Assembly (NCBI RefSeq): GCF_900129155.1
Contig: NZ_FQVF01000019.1
Coordinates: forward strand, 1-64,000
DNA length: 64,000 bases
Reading direction: 5' to 3'
Origin: Marinomonas polaris DSM 16579
GTDB lineage: Bacteria > Pseudomonadota > Gammaproteobacteria > Pseudomonadales > Marinomonadaceae
A program made the translations under genes and the position numbers. Every line of letters starts with the position of its first letter. Within the stretch, counting starts at the first letter, position 1. Below the pieces are notes generated by a model. The model had not been told where the DNA came from, did not search any database, and was given only the letters and a program-made list of their open reading frames with translations. Positions 53,427 to 61,843 of the stretch are shown piece by piece.

Positions 53427-54215
53427 TTAACGAAGCCTTCTTAATAACTTAAAAGGCATCACCAATACTTCCTTTAACGATCTTGGTTGATACGTCACCG
53501 TACCAGGCAATCCAATTTTTAAATGTTCATCTCCCTCTAATGCATCATTTCTTTTAGTCTTAAAAAACGCATCCCAAATACTCAGGAAAAAACCGTAATT
53601 ACTGTTCGCTTCCAGACTTACCCTTGAATGATGTATGCGATGCATATCTGGAGTGACTACCAGCTTCTTGACCCATGTTTCGATATTAACAGGCAATCTT
53701 GCATTAGTGTGGTTAAACATAGCAGATGCATTCAATAATATATCAAACACCAACACAGCCTCCACAGGAATACCTAATAACCAAACGGCTAAAGCCTTAA
53801 TAAAAAGAGACAATATAATTTCGATAGGATGAAAACGTACCGCAGAACTCACATCTAACTCAGGATCAGAATGGTGAACTTGGTGAATACGCCATAAGAA
53901 AGGAACACGATGAAATAGTCTATGTTGCCAATAAATAAGGCAATCTAGTAATAAAATACTCAGCAAAAAAACCGCCCAGAAAGGCAAACTCAAGACCGAG
54001 AACAAACCAAAATTTTGACTAAATATTGCGACGATAGACAGTAATAACGGCTGAATAACTCGAACGCTAATCGCTCCAATGACTAACAAAGAAAAGTTAT
54101 GACGCCAACGTTGCCGCCACTGCAAAAGCGCCCCTCTGGGCCAATTCCATTGCCAAAAAATCAGCGAGCTAAAGACCAGAACAAAAACACCTATACGAAC
54201 AGTGAAATCTATCAT
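53427..54215 (-). CDS. Sterol desaturase / fatty acid hydroxylase-family membrane protein
   Basis: A 262-residue protein with four or five helices and the eight-histidine di-iron motif of the superfamily: HRLFH near residue 99, HQVHHSD near 111 and HRIHHS near 190. Enzymes of this group hydroxylate or desaturate sterols, fatty acids or carotenoids in the membrane. The bacterial substrate is probably a lipid, but cannot be named. It may be co-transcribed with yceH (31-base gap). Confidence 0.88.
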   Translation of the reverse strand: MIDFTVRIGVFVLVFSSLIFWQWNWPRGALLQWRQRWRHNFSLLVIGAISVRVIQPLLLSIVAIFSQNFGLFSVLSLPFWAVFLLSILLLDCLIYWQHRLFHRVPFLWRIHQVHHSDPELDVSSAVRFHPIEIILSLFIKALAVWLLGIPVEAVLVFDILLNASAMFNHTNARLPVNIETWVKKLVVTPDMHRIHHSRVSLEANSNYGFFLSIWDAFFKTKRNDALEGDEHLKIGLPGTVTYQPRSLKEVLVMPFKLLRRLR

Positions 54216-54273
54216 TTAGCAGACAGCCTAAATTGAAAAAATCATATATATCAAATAATAATATATATCTCTG

Positions 54274-54666
54274 TTATTGAACCAGTTCAGGTGGTTCTCT
54301 ATGGTTCAGTAAAAAATGGACTTTAATTTGTCCAAGAAGTTCCATAAAAACATTCAGATTAATCTCATCTAAACGATGAATAATAAGGCAATCGTCACCA
54401 AATTGAGCATGAGGCAAACGGCTTGCAAAAGAGTGCAGCACACTCAAATCGGAAAAATACACACACAAATGATCTTCACGCGCTGCCACACCATAAATCC
54501 AGCTGGCATTTTGCTGAAAATAAGGAATACCCAAGTCACTTGCCAACTCAGCCTCAGGCGCAATTAACGCCATCATTTGAATTATTTCCAGCAAATCTTC
54601 CCTCATAGCGAGTGGCGTTTGCTGGACATAACGACTAACAAAATCATTCGATACTAACGTCAACAT
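54274..54666 (-). CDS. Hypothetical protein (possible DUF1801/YdhG-like fold)
   Basis: A 130-residue soluble protein. Its core, DLGIPYFQQNASWIYGVAAREDHLCVYFSDLSVLH, resembles the DUF1801 pattern (a short strand 'ygiP.f....g.l.gia..k.hi.lyf'), but the match is weak. The ATG at 54666 is strongly preferred: AAAGGAG lies 9 bases upstream, whereas the longer frame has none. It lies 58 bases before the desaturase-like gene. Confidence 0.6.
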   Translation of the reverse strand: MLTLVSNDFVSRYVQQTPLAMREDLLEIIQMMALIAPEAELASDLGIPYFQQNASWIYGVAAREDHLCVYFSDLSVLHSFASRLPHAQFGDDCLIIHRLDEINLNVFMELLGQIKVHFLLNHREPPELVQ

Positions 54667-54738
54667 AAGAACTGCTCCTTTAGATACATAGTAAACAGAG
54701 CTCGATCTCACTGACTTGATAGATATTAAAACGAAAAA

Positions 54739-55893
54739 TCACATAAACTTATGCTTTATCAACGCCTCTTCAATACGAGTCATCGCTTGGTCGAGAATAA
54801 ATTGGGGACAACCAAAGTTTAGGCGAACATAGTTAGGATTGCCAAAATCTTTACCATCAGAAACACCAACGCCTGCATCCACAAAAAATTGATACGGGTT
54901 ATCAAGAGACAAGGCAGAAACGTCGATCCAAGCAAGATACGTCGCCTCTAAATGCACCATTTCAAGGGGTGTTGCAGCAATCCTTTTGGCTAATAAATCT
55001 CGGTTGCTTTTCAAATACACTAATAGCTCTTTATGCCACTCTTGGCCTTCTTCATAAGCTGCAATAGTAGCCGCTAAACTTAACATATTAGGTGACGGTA
55101 TTAAGCCTGCTCTTTCTTGATTAAATGCTTGACGTAATTTGGCATTTTCAATAACAGCAAAAGCATAACCTAGCCCCGCAATGTTAAAGGTTTTACTCGG
55201 CGCCATTAAGGTAATAGTTCGATTGGCTGCGTCGTCATTCAAACTGGCAAATGGCACATGAGGTAAATCGTCTAAAATCAAATCACAGTGAATTTCATCA
55301 CTAACAACGACCAGATCATACTTTTCAGCCAATGCATGAATGCTTAACAACTCTTCTTTGGTATAGACGGTTCCACCCGGATTGTGAGGGTTACATAGAA
55401 GAATCATCTTGCTTTTTGGATTAGCGCAAGCTACTTCAAATTGCGCCATATCGGGCACCCAGCGGCCATTTTGAATGACAATATCCACATTTAATAAATC
55501 ACGTCCTGATGCTAATGGAGCTTTGGTCAAATGATAATAGACCGGACCAGGAACTACGATGCCATCCCCTTCGTTTGAGAAGACACGAACACTCAAATGC
55601 AAGGCACAAACTAGCCCAGGTAAATGCACCAAATGCGCACCAGAAACATCCCAATCATAGCGAGTAGACAAGTGTGACTTAATCGCTTTAACTAAGGCTT
55701 TTGGCGTATGGGTATAACCGTAAACGCCTTCATTAACTCGTTGATTTAAAGCTTTTTTAATGCAATCTGGCGAATCAAAATCCATGTCTGCTATCCACAT
55801 AGGAATAACACTTCCAGGGTATTTAGACCACTTATCGCTGCTCATATTTGATCTGTCTATTAGAGTATCAAATACCGAAAAAGAGACATCCAT
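54739..55893 (-). CDS. PatB/MalY-family C-S lyase (PLP-dependent)
   Basis: A 384-residue fold-type I aminotransferase-like enzyme. Marks are WIADMDFDSPDCIKKALNQR, GYTHTPKALVKAI, the LLCNPHNPGGTVYTKEEL loop, VSDEIHCDLIL (PLP-binding Asp) and the Schiff-base lysine in APSKTFNIAGLGYAF (about residue 234). MalY/PatB members split cystathionine or cysteine S-conjugates to pyruvate, ammonia and a thiol. The ATG at 55893, with GGAG upstream, is chosen over a 14-codon-longer frame. It is divergent from betI. Confidence 0.92.
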   Translation of the reverse strand: MDVSFSVFDTLIDRSNMSSDKWSKYPGSVIPMWIADMDFDSPDCIKKALNQRVNEGVYGYTHTPKALVKAIKSHLSTRYDWDVSGAHLVHLPGLVCALHLSVRVFSNEGDGIVVPGPVYYHLTKAPLASGRDLLNVDIVIQNGRWVPDMAQFEVACANPKSKMILLCNPHNPGGTVYTKEELLSIHALAEKYDLVVVSDEIHCDLILDDLPHVPFASLNDDAANRTITLMAPSKTFNIAGLGYAFAVIENAKLRQAFNQERAGLIPSPNMLSLAATIAAYEEGQEWHKELLVYLKSNRDLLAKRIAATPLEMVHLEATYLAWIDVSALSLDNPYQFFVDAGVGVSDGKDFGNPNYVRLNFGCPQFILDQAMTRIEEALIKHKFM

Positions 55894-56160
55894 TAAATAA
55901 CACTCCAATCTTTGATTTAGCTTTATAATTAACACAACTCTGGCCGAAAACTCCAGCCATAATAGTCGCTAAGGAAAATGAAAAAGAGCAAGGTTGTGAT
56001 AGCCTTTTAAGTAAGATATAAGCAAAAAAATCCTCATTTCTTATCTTAAACCGACACAATAGTTCTCAAAAAAGACCAAAAAAAATTTAAAAAGCCAATT
56101 AACCCTTAAAAATCATATAGTTAAATTACTTAGAGAACTAAGTTTTTGATTTGTCAAGGG

Positions 56161-56215
56161 TTGACCTAAATTGCACAATCAGCCTAGTATAGTTTTCATT
56201 AAACGGCTGTTTAAT
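56161..56215 (+). promoter_or_regulatory. betI promoter with a palindromic BetI-type operator
   Basis: TTGACC (56161-56166) and TAGTAT (56185-56190) are spaced 18 bases apart. Directly after lies ATTAAACGGCTGTTTAAT (56198-56215), an 18-base near-perfect palindrome with ATTAAAC/GTTTAAT arms. Its layout is like the ATTGAACG..CGTTCAAT operators bound by BetI, and its position 15 bases before the ATG suits autorepression. The same palindrome is not visible before choX. Confidence 0.6.
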
Positions 56216-56230
56216 AAAAAAGGATCCAGA

Positions 56231-56818
56231 ATGCCAAAAGTTGGAATGCCTGAAATACGTAAACCTCAGCTTATCGAGGCCGCAATAAAAGCCATAGACA
56301 AATACGGTTTTGCGGGGGCAACAGTCAGTGTTATTGGTAAAAAAGCTGGCGTATCTCCAGCCATCATAAACCACTACTTTGGTGGCAAAAATGGCTTATA
56401 TGAAGCAACTATGAGAAGCCTGATTCGTGAATTTTTTGAAGTTTTATCCAAAGAAGTCATAAAAACGAAAAATAAATCAGCTAAACATAAAGTAATGGCC
56501 ATCGTAAAAGCCAGTTTTAGCCAATCCCAAACACATCCCCAAGTCGTCAAAGCTTGGATGGGATTTTGGGCATCAGCCATGCATACGCCCTCTTTGTATC
56601 GATTACAAAATGTCTACTCTAAGCGCTTAAAAACATCGCTGGTGTGTGTACTAAAAGAAGAATTTGAGATTGAAAAAGCCCGTAGTATCGCGCTCACCGT
56701 CGCAGCGCTTATCGATGGTATGTGGCTACGCGGATCATTAGCAGGCGGCATCAACAAAAAAGAGTCTGCGCAGCAAATACAAGATTACTTGGATCTCGTG
56801 TTTCAGGATCGAACCTAA
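56231..56818 (+). CDS. betI: TetR-family repressor of choline/betaine genes
   Basis: A 195-residue regulator, the same length as E. coli BetI. It begins MPKVGMPEIRKPQLIEAAIKAID, and the HTH VSVIGKKAGVSPAIINHYFGGKNGLYEATMRSL matches BetI closely, as do AWMGFWASAMHTPSLYRLQNV and ALIDGMWLRGSLAGG. It is expected to repress choline uptake and betaine synthesis genes until choline binds. The ATG at 56231, with AAGGATCC upstream, is chosen over a longer frame from 56171. choXWV follows; betA and betB are not in this window. Confidence 0.95.
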   Translation: MPKVGMPEIRKPQLIEAAIKAIDKYGFAGATVSVIGKKAGVSPAIINHYFGGKNGLYEATMRSLIREFFEVLSKEVIKTKNKSAKHKVMAIVKASFSQSQTHPQVVKAWMGFWASAMHTPSLYRLQNVYSKRLKTSLVCVLKEEFEIEKARSIALTVAALIDGMWLRGSLAGGINKKESAQQIQDYLDLVFQDRT

Positions 56819-56904
56819 ACACACCAAGAAACAGAATCATCAACATATATTATTTTTTTAGGTAGCCGACGAAATACGCTGCCAACGTTTTAGGAGTTCA
56901 CGTT

Positions 56905-56925
56905 CAGTGCCAGCACTCGGCACTG
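56905..56925 (+). other. Hairpin in the betI-choX gap
   Basis: CAGTGCC (56905-56911) pairs with GGCACTG (56919-56925) across AGCACTC, 46 bases before choX. No T-run follows, so it is not a standard terminator. It may be an RNA stability element between betI and choXWV. Confidence 0.35.
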
Positions 56926-56970
56926 TATTCGCTCATAGATTTTGAGTTCAATAGAAAAGAGGTTAAGGGT

Positions 56971-57906
56971 ATGTTAAATAAGGCAAAGAAGACCGCAATA
57001 GCCGTTAGTATGGCGAGTGTTTCAGGACTAACTATGGCAGCAGATTGTTCAATGGTCCGCTTTTCAGATGTAGGCTGGACAGATATCACCGCCACCACTG
57101 CAGTAACAAGCGAAATCGTCGAAGGTCTAGGCTACGAAACCAAAACACAATTGTTATCTGTTCCTGTTACTTACACTTCGCTAGCAAATGGCGATATAGA
57201 TGTCTTTCTAGGCAACTGGATGCCGACCATGCAGGCAGACATCGATCCTTACCTAAAAGCAGGCACTGTTGAAGATCTTGGTGCAAACCTAGTCGGTGCA
57301 AAATACACACTAGCGGTTAGTAAAGACGCCTTTGATGCTGGTGTCACAGACTTTTCAGACATTGCAAAACACCGTAAAGAATTTGCCGGTCGCATTTACG
57401 GTATCGAGCCTGGCAATGACGGCAACCGCATTATCCAAGACATGATTGATTCGAATGCCTTTGATCTTGGCAACTTCCAATTAGTTGAATCCAGCGAAGC
57501 TGGCATGTTATCTCAAGTTAGCCGTAATACCCGCCGCAACAAATGGATTGCCTTCCTAGGTTGGGCACCTCATCCAATGAACGCCAACTTTAAAATGGAG
57601 TACCTTTCTGGCGGAGACGATTACTTCGGCCCTAACTACGGTGGTGCCGACGTACACACCAACGTTCGTAAAGGCTACATCCAACAATGCCCTAACGTTG
57701 GCAAGCTCATCACAAACCTAAAATTCTCTTTGCCGATGGAAAACCAAATCATGGGTGCCATTCTTGATGAAGGCAAAAAACCAAATATCGCAGCAAAAGA
57801 ATGGCTAAAAGCGAACCCTGAAGTTCTAGATGCTTGGCTTAAAGGTGTAACCTCTAAATCTGGTGATAACGGCCTAAGCGCTGTGAAATCACACCTAGGT
57901 CTGTAA
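56971..57906 (+). CDS. choX: Choline ABC transporter, periplasmic binding protein
   Basis: A 311-residue precursor. The signal peptide (MLNKAKKTAIAVSMASVSGL) ends near TMAAD. The mature protein starts CSMVRFSDVGWTDITATTAV, then LSVPVTYTSLANGDIDVFLGNWMPTM, YGIEPGNDGNRIIQDMID and GGDDYFGPNYGGADVHTNVRKGY. These closely follow ChoX of Sinorhizobium, a choline-specific binding protein with an aromatic box. The next two genes are its permease and ATPase, 78 and then 3 bases apart, so this is a choXWV operon. Confidence 0.93.
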   Translation: MLNKAKKTAIAVSMASVSGLTMAADCSMVRFSDVGWTDITATTAVTSEIVEGLGYETKTQLLSVPVTYTSLANGDIDVFLGNWMPTMQADIDPYLKAGTVEDLGANLVGAKYTLAVSKDAFDAGVTDFSDIAKHRKEFAGRIYGIEPGNDGNRIIQDMIDSNAFDLGNFQLVESSEAGMLSQVSRNTRRNKWIAFLGWAPHPMNANFKMEYLSGGDDYFGPNYGGADVHTNVRKGYIQQCPNVGKLITNLKFSLPMENQIMGAILDEGKKPNIAAKEWLKANPEVLDAWLKGVTSKSGDNGLSAVKSHLGL

Positions 57907-57984
57907 TACATCATTTGCACATCACAGCTCCCTTAACAACACACCGTTGAGGGAGCATCATCGAACTATCGGGAGAACACATAT

Positions 57985-58830
57985 ATGAATTGGCTGACGG
58001 ATAATAAAATCCCTCTTGGCGCTTGGATGGAAAACTTTGTCGATTGGCTGGTTACTGCGGCTTCCGGTTTTTTTGATCTAGTCTCTATAACATTAGAAAC
58101 AATGATAGTTACAATGGTCGACGCGATTGATTCCATTCATCCGTTCGCTGTTATTGCCATTATTTTAGTTGGTGTTTGGTTCCTACATCGCAGCATTGGC
58201 TTACTTATTTTTATAACCCTGTCCCTATTACTGATTATTAATATGGGTTATTGGGTGGAAACTATCCAAACCCTAGTGCTTGTCGTATCGGCAACAGCAA
58301 TAAGTGTATTAATTGGTGTTCCTATTGGCATTGCGGCCGCTCATCGGCCATGGCTATACACCATGTTGCGTCCAATTTTGGATTTGATGCAGACCATTCC
58401 AACCTTTGTTTATCTTATTCCAACGCTCATTCTATTTGGTCTAGGTTACGTACCAGGTTTGATATCGACCATTATCTTTGCTATTGCCGCGCCAATTCGC
58501 TTGACCTACTTAGGCGTTAGCAAGGTGCCCAATGAGCTTATCGAAGCCGGCTTAGCCTTCGGTTGCACAAAATCAAAATTGCTATACAAAGTTGAATTGC
58601 CAGCTGCCATGCCAAACATCATGGCAGGGGTCACACAATGTATTATGTTGTCTTTGTCCATGGTGGTTGTCGCAGCCTTGGTTGGAGCGGATGGCTTAGG
58701 GAAACCAGTTATCAGAGCACTAAATACGGTAAACATTTCCCAAGGGTTTGAAGCAGGTGTTGCCATTGTATTGGTTGCCATCATGCTAGACCGTATTTGT
58801 AAGTCGCCATCATCTAAGAACGCGGGGTAA
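57985..58830 (+). CDS. choW: Choline ABC transporter permease
   Basis: A 281-residue permease with six or seven helices of the ProW/OpuAB type. It has the BPD_transp_1 motif around SVLIGVPIGIAAAHRPWLYTMLRP and the EAA loop NELIEAGLAFGCTKSKLLYKVELPAAMPNIMAG, which contacts the ATPase. The LDLMQTIPTFVYLIPTLILFGLG stretch is shared by quaternary-amine permeases. It lies 78 bases after choX and 3 bases before choV. Confidence 0.93.
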   Translation: MNWLTDNKIPLGAWMENFVDWLVTAASGFFDLVSITLETMIVTMVDAIDSIHPFAVIAIILVGVWFLHRSIGLLIFITLSLLLIINMGYWVETIQTLVLVVSATAISVLIGVPIGIAAAHRPWLYTMLRPILDLMQTIPTFVYLIPTLILFGLGYVPGLISTIIFAIAAPIRLTYLGVSKVPNELIEAGLAFGCTKSKLLYKVELPAAMPNIMAGVTQCIMLSLSMVVVAALVGADGLGKPVIRALNTVNISQGFEAGVAIVLVAIMLDRICKSPSSKNAG

Positions 58831-58833
58831 TTT

Positions 58834-60024
58834 ATGTCTGTTGTAACAATTGAAAACGTCGACATTGTCTTCGGTGACAATAAAGCAAAAACACTCCCTC
58901 TTATGGACAAAGGTCATACTCGTGATCAAATCCTTGGTATGACTGGCGACGTAGTTGGTGTGCAGAACGCCAACATTGAAGTCAACGAAGGTGAAATCTG
59001 CGTATTAATGGGACTATCTGGGTCTGGCAAATCGACCCTACTACGCGCCGTCAACGGTTTGAATAAAATCGCCCGTGGCCGCTGTCTTGTAAGAGATGGC
59101 GACAAGATGGTCGATATGGCCAAATGTGACGACGCAACACTACGTCACATGCGTACTCGTCGCGTATCAATGGTGTTTCAAAGCTTTGCCTTAATGCCTT
59201 GGTTAACCGTACTTGAAAATGTCGCCTTTGGTTTAGAAATGCAAGGCATGCCAAAAGCCGAGCGTCTTAAAAAAGCACGCGAGCAACTAAAAATGGTCAG
59301 CCTAGACAAATGGGCGAATAAAAAGCCTGACGAATTGTCTGGTGGTATGCGCCAGCGTGTAGGTTTGGCAAGAGCTTTTGCCATGGACACAGACGTCTTG
59401 CTAATGGACGAACCTTTCTCAGCGCTCGATCCATTAATCCGTTCACAACTGCAAGACGAACTTATTGAGCTGCAAAGACGCTTAAATAAAACCATTATTT
59501 TCGTTAGTCACGATTTAGATGAAGCACTGAAAATCGGCACCAAGATTGCGATCATGGAATCTGCGAGAATCATTCAGGAAGACGCTCCTGAGCAAATCGT
59601 CCTAAATCCTGCTACGGAGTACGTAGAGAAGTTCGTTGCTCACACCAACCCTCTGAACGTACTACGTGGCAGCTCGCTAATGACACCATTGAATGAATTG
59701 GCAGTAAAAGACGACCATATTGTTATCAATGACGACATTAGAATGAAACTTGAAAACGGCAAACTGATTTCTGTGCAAGGGCCAAGAGGCGACATTCCAA
59801 CGGCTCGCTGGACACCAGAAACCATCTTTGCCAACGTGCCTGATAACACTGTCTTTATCGTGCCTGCCAACATCGCCATGCGCGATGCTGTAGAGCTGCG
59901 CTATCACTCCAACCACTTCATGGTGCTGGAAGAAGCGGGTAAATCCGTCGGCATCCTCAACGACCATAACTTTTACCACGCTCTACTCGGTAAACACTTT
60001 GGACGCGAAGAAGCCGCGGCTTAG
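58834..60024 (+). CDS. choV: Choline ABC transporter, ATP-binding protein
   Basis: A 396-residue ProV-type ATPase. It has Walker A MGLSGSGKSTLLRAVNGL, signature DELSGGMRQRVGLARAFA, Walker B VLLMDEPFSALDPLIR and the switch in FVSHDLDEAL. The last 110 residues hold a degenerate CBS-like regulatory module, as in ProV/ChoV, which in some homologues senses ionic strength. It is the final gene of choXWV; a terminator follows at 60084. Confidence 0.94.
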   Translation: MSVVTIENVDIVFGDNKAKTLPLMDKGHTRDQILGMTGDVVGVQNANIEVNEGEICVLMGLSGSGKSTLLRAVNGLNKIARGRCLVRDGDKMVDMAKCDDATLRHMRTRRVSMVFQSFALMPWLTVLENVAFGLEMQGMPKAERLKKAREQLKMVSLDKWANKKPDELSGGMRQRVGLARAFAMDTDVLLMDEPFSALDPLIRSQLQDELIELQRRLNKTIIFVSHDLDEALKIGTKIAIMESARIIQEDAPEQIVLNPATEYVEKFVAHTNPLNVLRGSSLMTPLNELAVKDDHIVINDDIRMKLENGKLISVQGPRGDIPTARWTPETIFANVPDNTVFIVPANIAMRDAVELRYHSNHFMVLEEAGKSVGILNDHNFYHALLGKHFGREEAAA

Positions 60025-60083
60025 CGATTTTCTTTAGATAAGACCAAATAGAGAGATAAGCCCAAATTGAAATGCGGATAAAT

Positions 60084-60117
60084 AAAAAGGCCAGATGGAA
60101 ACATCTGGCCTTTTTTA
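60084..60117 (+). terminator. Rho-independent terminator of choXWV
   Basis: AAAAAGGCCAGATG pairs with CATCTGGCCTTTTTT around the loop GAAA. Confidence 0.94.
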
Positions 60118-60175
60118 AAACGTAAATGTACTTAAAAATTCTTAGCAAAAATAGAATGCTACTAGAAGAATATAA

Positions 60176-61516
60176 TCAGGCTGTTGTATAGCCCCAGATC
60201 AAAACCGCACTTCCAAAAATCAGCCCTAGATATATTAGAATAAGTACTAAATACCCCATAACATCACGAAGCTTTAAACCAGAAATAGCTAAGACAGGTA
60301 AAATCCAGAATGGTTGAACCATATTAGTCCATTGATCGCCAATCTGAACAGCGACTGAAGTAGCGGCAAGTGAAGCACCGATAGAGTTTGCTGCTTCTAC
60401 CATTACAGGACCTTGAACAGCCCATTGTCCACCACCAGACGGCGCTAAGAGGTTAATTATCCCACCACTAATAAAAGACCAGAGCGGCATAGTCTCAGGG
60501 GTAGAAATATCAACAAATATATTTGAAAAACTAACAATCAGCCCAGACCCTACCAAAATCCCCATAATACCTGCATAAAAAGGATACTGAATGATAATTC
60601 CAGAAACAACACGAGCCCCATCCTGTAATGCTGAAAGGTAGCTAGCAGGTGAAGCAAAAAGTAAAATTCCGAAGAACAGAAAAGCAAAATTAATCGTATT
60701 AAGGTTAAGTGATCCACCGTTCATAAAGTGATGTATCAGATATACCAGTGACAGAAGACCGATCGAAATACCAACCATACGACTATGATTTAGACGGTCT
60801 GCAATGGTCATTTTTCCATCATGTCCAAGCTGTGGTTTAGGCACTGAAGAATTAACTACTGTTGTAGGATCAATCTCAACAATAGATGAAGGATCTTTTG
60901 GGTGTAGCCATGCATTGAAAAAAGGCAGCGTTAATATAATTACAAGGCTCGTAATCAAAAGAATTGGAGAAAAAATAGTTTCACTTAACGGTATAATCCC
61001 TACCTGATTTTGTAGAAAATGACCTTCAGTTGACAGTAAAAGTGGCACACTTCCAGAAAGTCCTATGCCATAAAGTGAAAAACCGGAGTATGCCGCGGCA
61101 ATAACCAGCGGGTAATGAAGCCCTTTCACGTTCAATGCAAGCTTCTGAGCCACAATCCCACCAACTAAAAGACCAAAACCCCAGTTAAGCCAACTACCAA
61201 TTCCACCAACTAAAGTAGCAACAATTATAGCAGCAAAGGGAGTTTTTACCTGTTTCGCAATCCGATCAAGTGCCTTATCTATAAAAGGCGTCTTAGCTAA
61301 CATGAAACCAGAAAGCAAAATAACTGTCATCTGCATACTAAAAGATAATAAGCTCCAGAAACCATCCCCCCAATAACCAACTGCTTCCAAAGGAGATACC
61401 CCCTCCATCAGAATAGCCAACAAGATAGTGAAAAATGTCAGAAAAATAGCAATTACTAATGGATCAGGCATATAGCGGTTGACTAATCTAGTAAAAAAAT
61501 TTGCAAGACCATTCAT
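60176..61516 (-). CDS. atoE: AtoE-family short-chain fatty acid transporter
   Basis: A 446-residue protein with about eleven helices. The opening FFTRLVNRYMPDPLVIAIFLTFFT and the later LLAPSGGGQWAVQGPVMVEAANSIG with QIGDQWTNMVQPFWILPVLAISGLKLRD are AtoE (short-chain fatty acid uptake) signatures. The E. coli relative imports acetoacetate/butyrate. The ATG at 61516 with GGAG upstream is chosen over a TTG four codons before. No ato CoA-transferase genes are nearby. Two palindromes sit just upstream. Confidence 0.92.
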   Translation of the reverse strand: MNGLANFFTRLVNRYMPDPLVIAIFLTFFTILLAILMEGVSPLEAVGYWGDGFWSLLSFSMQMTVILLSGFMLAKTPFIDKALDRIAKQVKTPFAAIIVATLVGGIGSWLNWGFGLLVGGIVAQKLALNVKGLHYPLVIAAAYSGFSLYGIGLSGSVPLLLSTEGHFLQNQVGIIPLSETIFSPILLITSLVIILTLPFFNAWLHPKDPSSIVEIDPTTVVNSSVPKPQLGHDGKMTIADRLNHSRMVGISIGLLSLVYLIHHFMNGGSLNLNTINFAFLFFGILLFASPASYLSALQDGARVVSGIIIQYPFYAGIMGILVGSGLIVSFSNIFVDISTPETMPLWSFISGGIINLLAPSGGGQWAVQGPVMVEAANSIGASLAATSVAVQIGDQWTNMVQPFWILPVLAISGLKLRDVMGYLVLILIYLGLIFGSAVLIWGYTTA

Positions 61517-61529
61517 GTTTGTCTCCAAT

Positions 61530-61611
61530 AAAGTTCGTTAAATTTATTATATTTATTCGCATAACGAACTTTGGTTCGCCATTCGAATATTATGCTTATT
61601 TTTTACGAACC
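61530..61611 (-). promoter_or_regulatory. Tandem palindromic operator region upstream of atoE
   Basis: Two 13-base palindromes of the form TTCG-N5-CGAA lie 19 bases apart (61556-61568 TTCGCATAACGAA and 61575-61587 TTCGCCATTCGAA). Perfect 11-base outer arms also exist: AAAGTTCGTTA (61530-61540) with TAACGAACTTT (61562-61572). GGTTCG (61573-61578) pairs with CGAACC (61606-61611). This looks like a multi-site regulator binding region, possibly of IclR or GntR type, ending about 14 bases before the atoE start. Confidence 0.6.
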
Positions 61612-61767
61612 TGTAAACAAAGACTCTTATGATCGCAGAAATAGAATAAACACTTTAGAAAAGTTAATTATTCACCTCAAAGAGACTAAGAGAAAAAACT
61701 GACCAGTTTTATTGGCTAAACTCTTGTGACTGGAGTGCTAGAAAAAGAGATAACTCAAAGAAAATAA

Positions 61768-61803
61768 AAAAGAAAAGGCGAACCCTTTCAGGCTCGCCTT
61801 TTA
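61768..61803 (-). terminator. Rho-independent terminator of the puuA-like gene
   Basis: On the minus strand AAAAGGCGAGCC pairs with GGTTCGCCTTTT (one G-T pair) across a six-base loop, and T residues follow. It lies 41 bases past the stop codon. The next 160 bases hold no gene, only the weak palindrome AAAACTGACCAGTTTT at 61695-61710. Confidence 0.85.
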
Positions 61804-61843
61804 TGAATTTTCTTTAATAAGGAAATTTATCCTCAAAAAAACA

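Noticed and set aside
61695..61710. Second terminator after the puuA-like gene
   Set aside because: The palindrome AAAACTGACCAGTTTT would have only a 2-base loop and weak A/T pairs. The strong terminator at 61768-61803 already serves this end.
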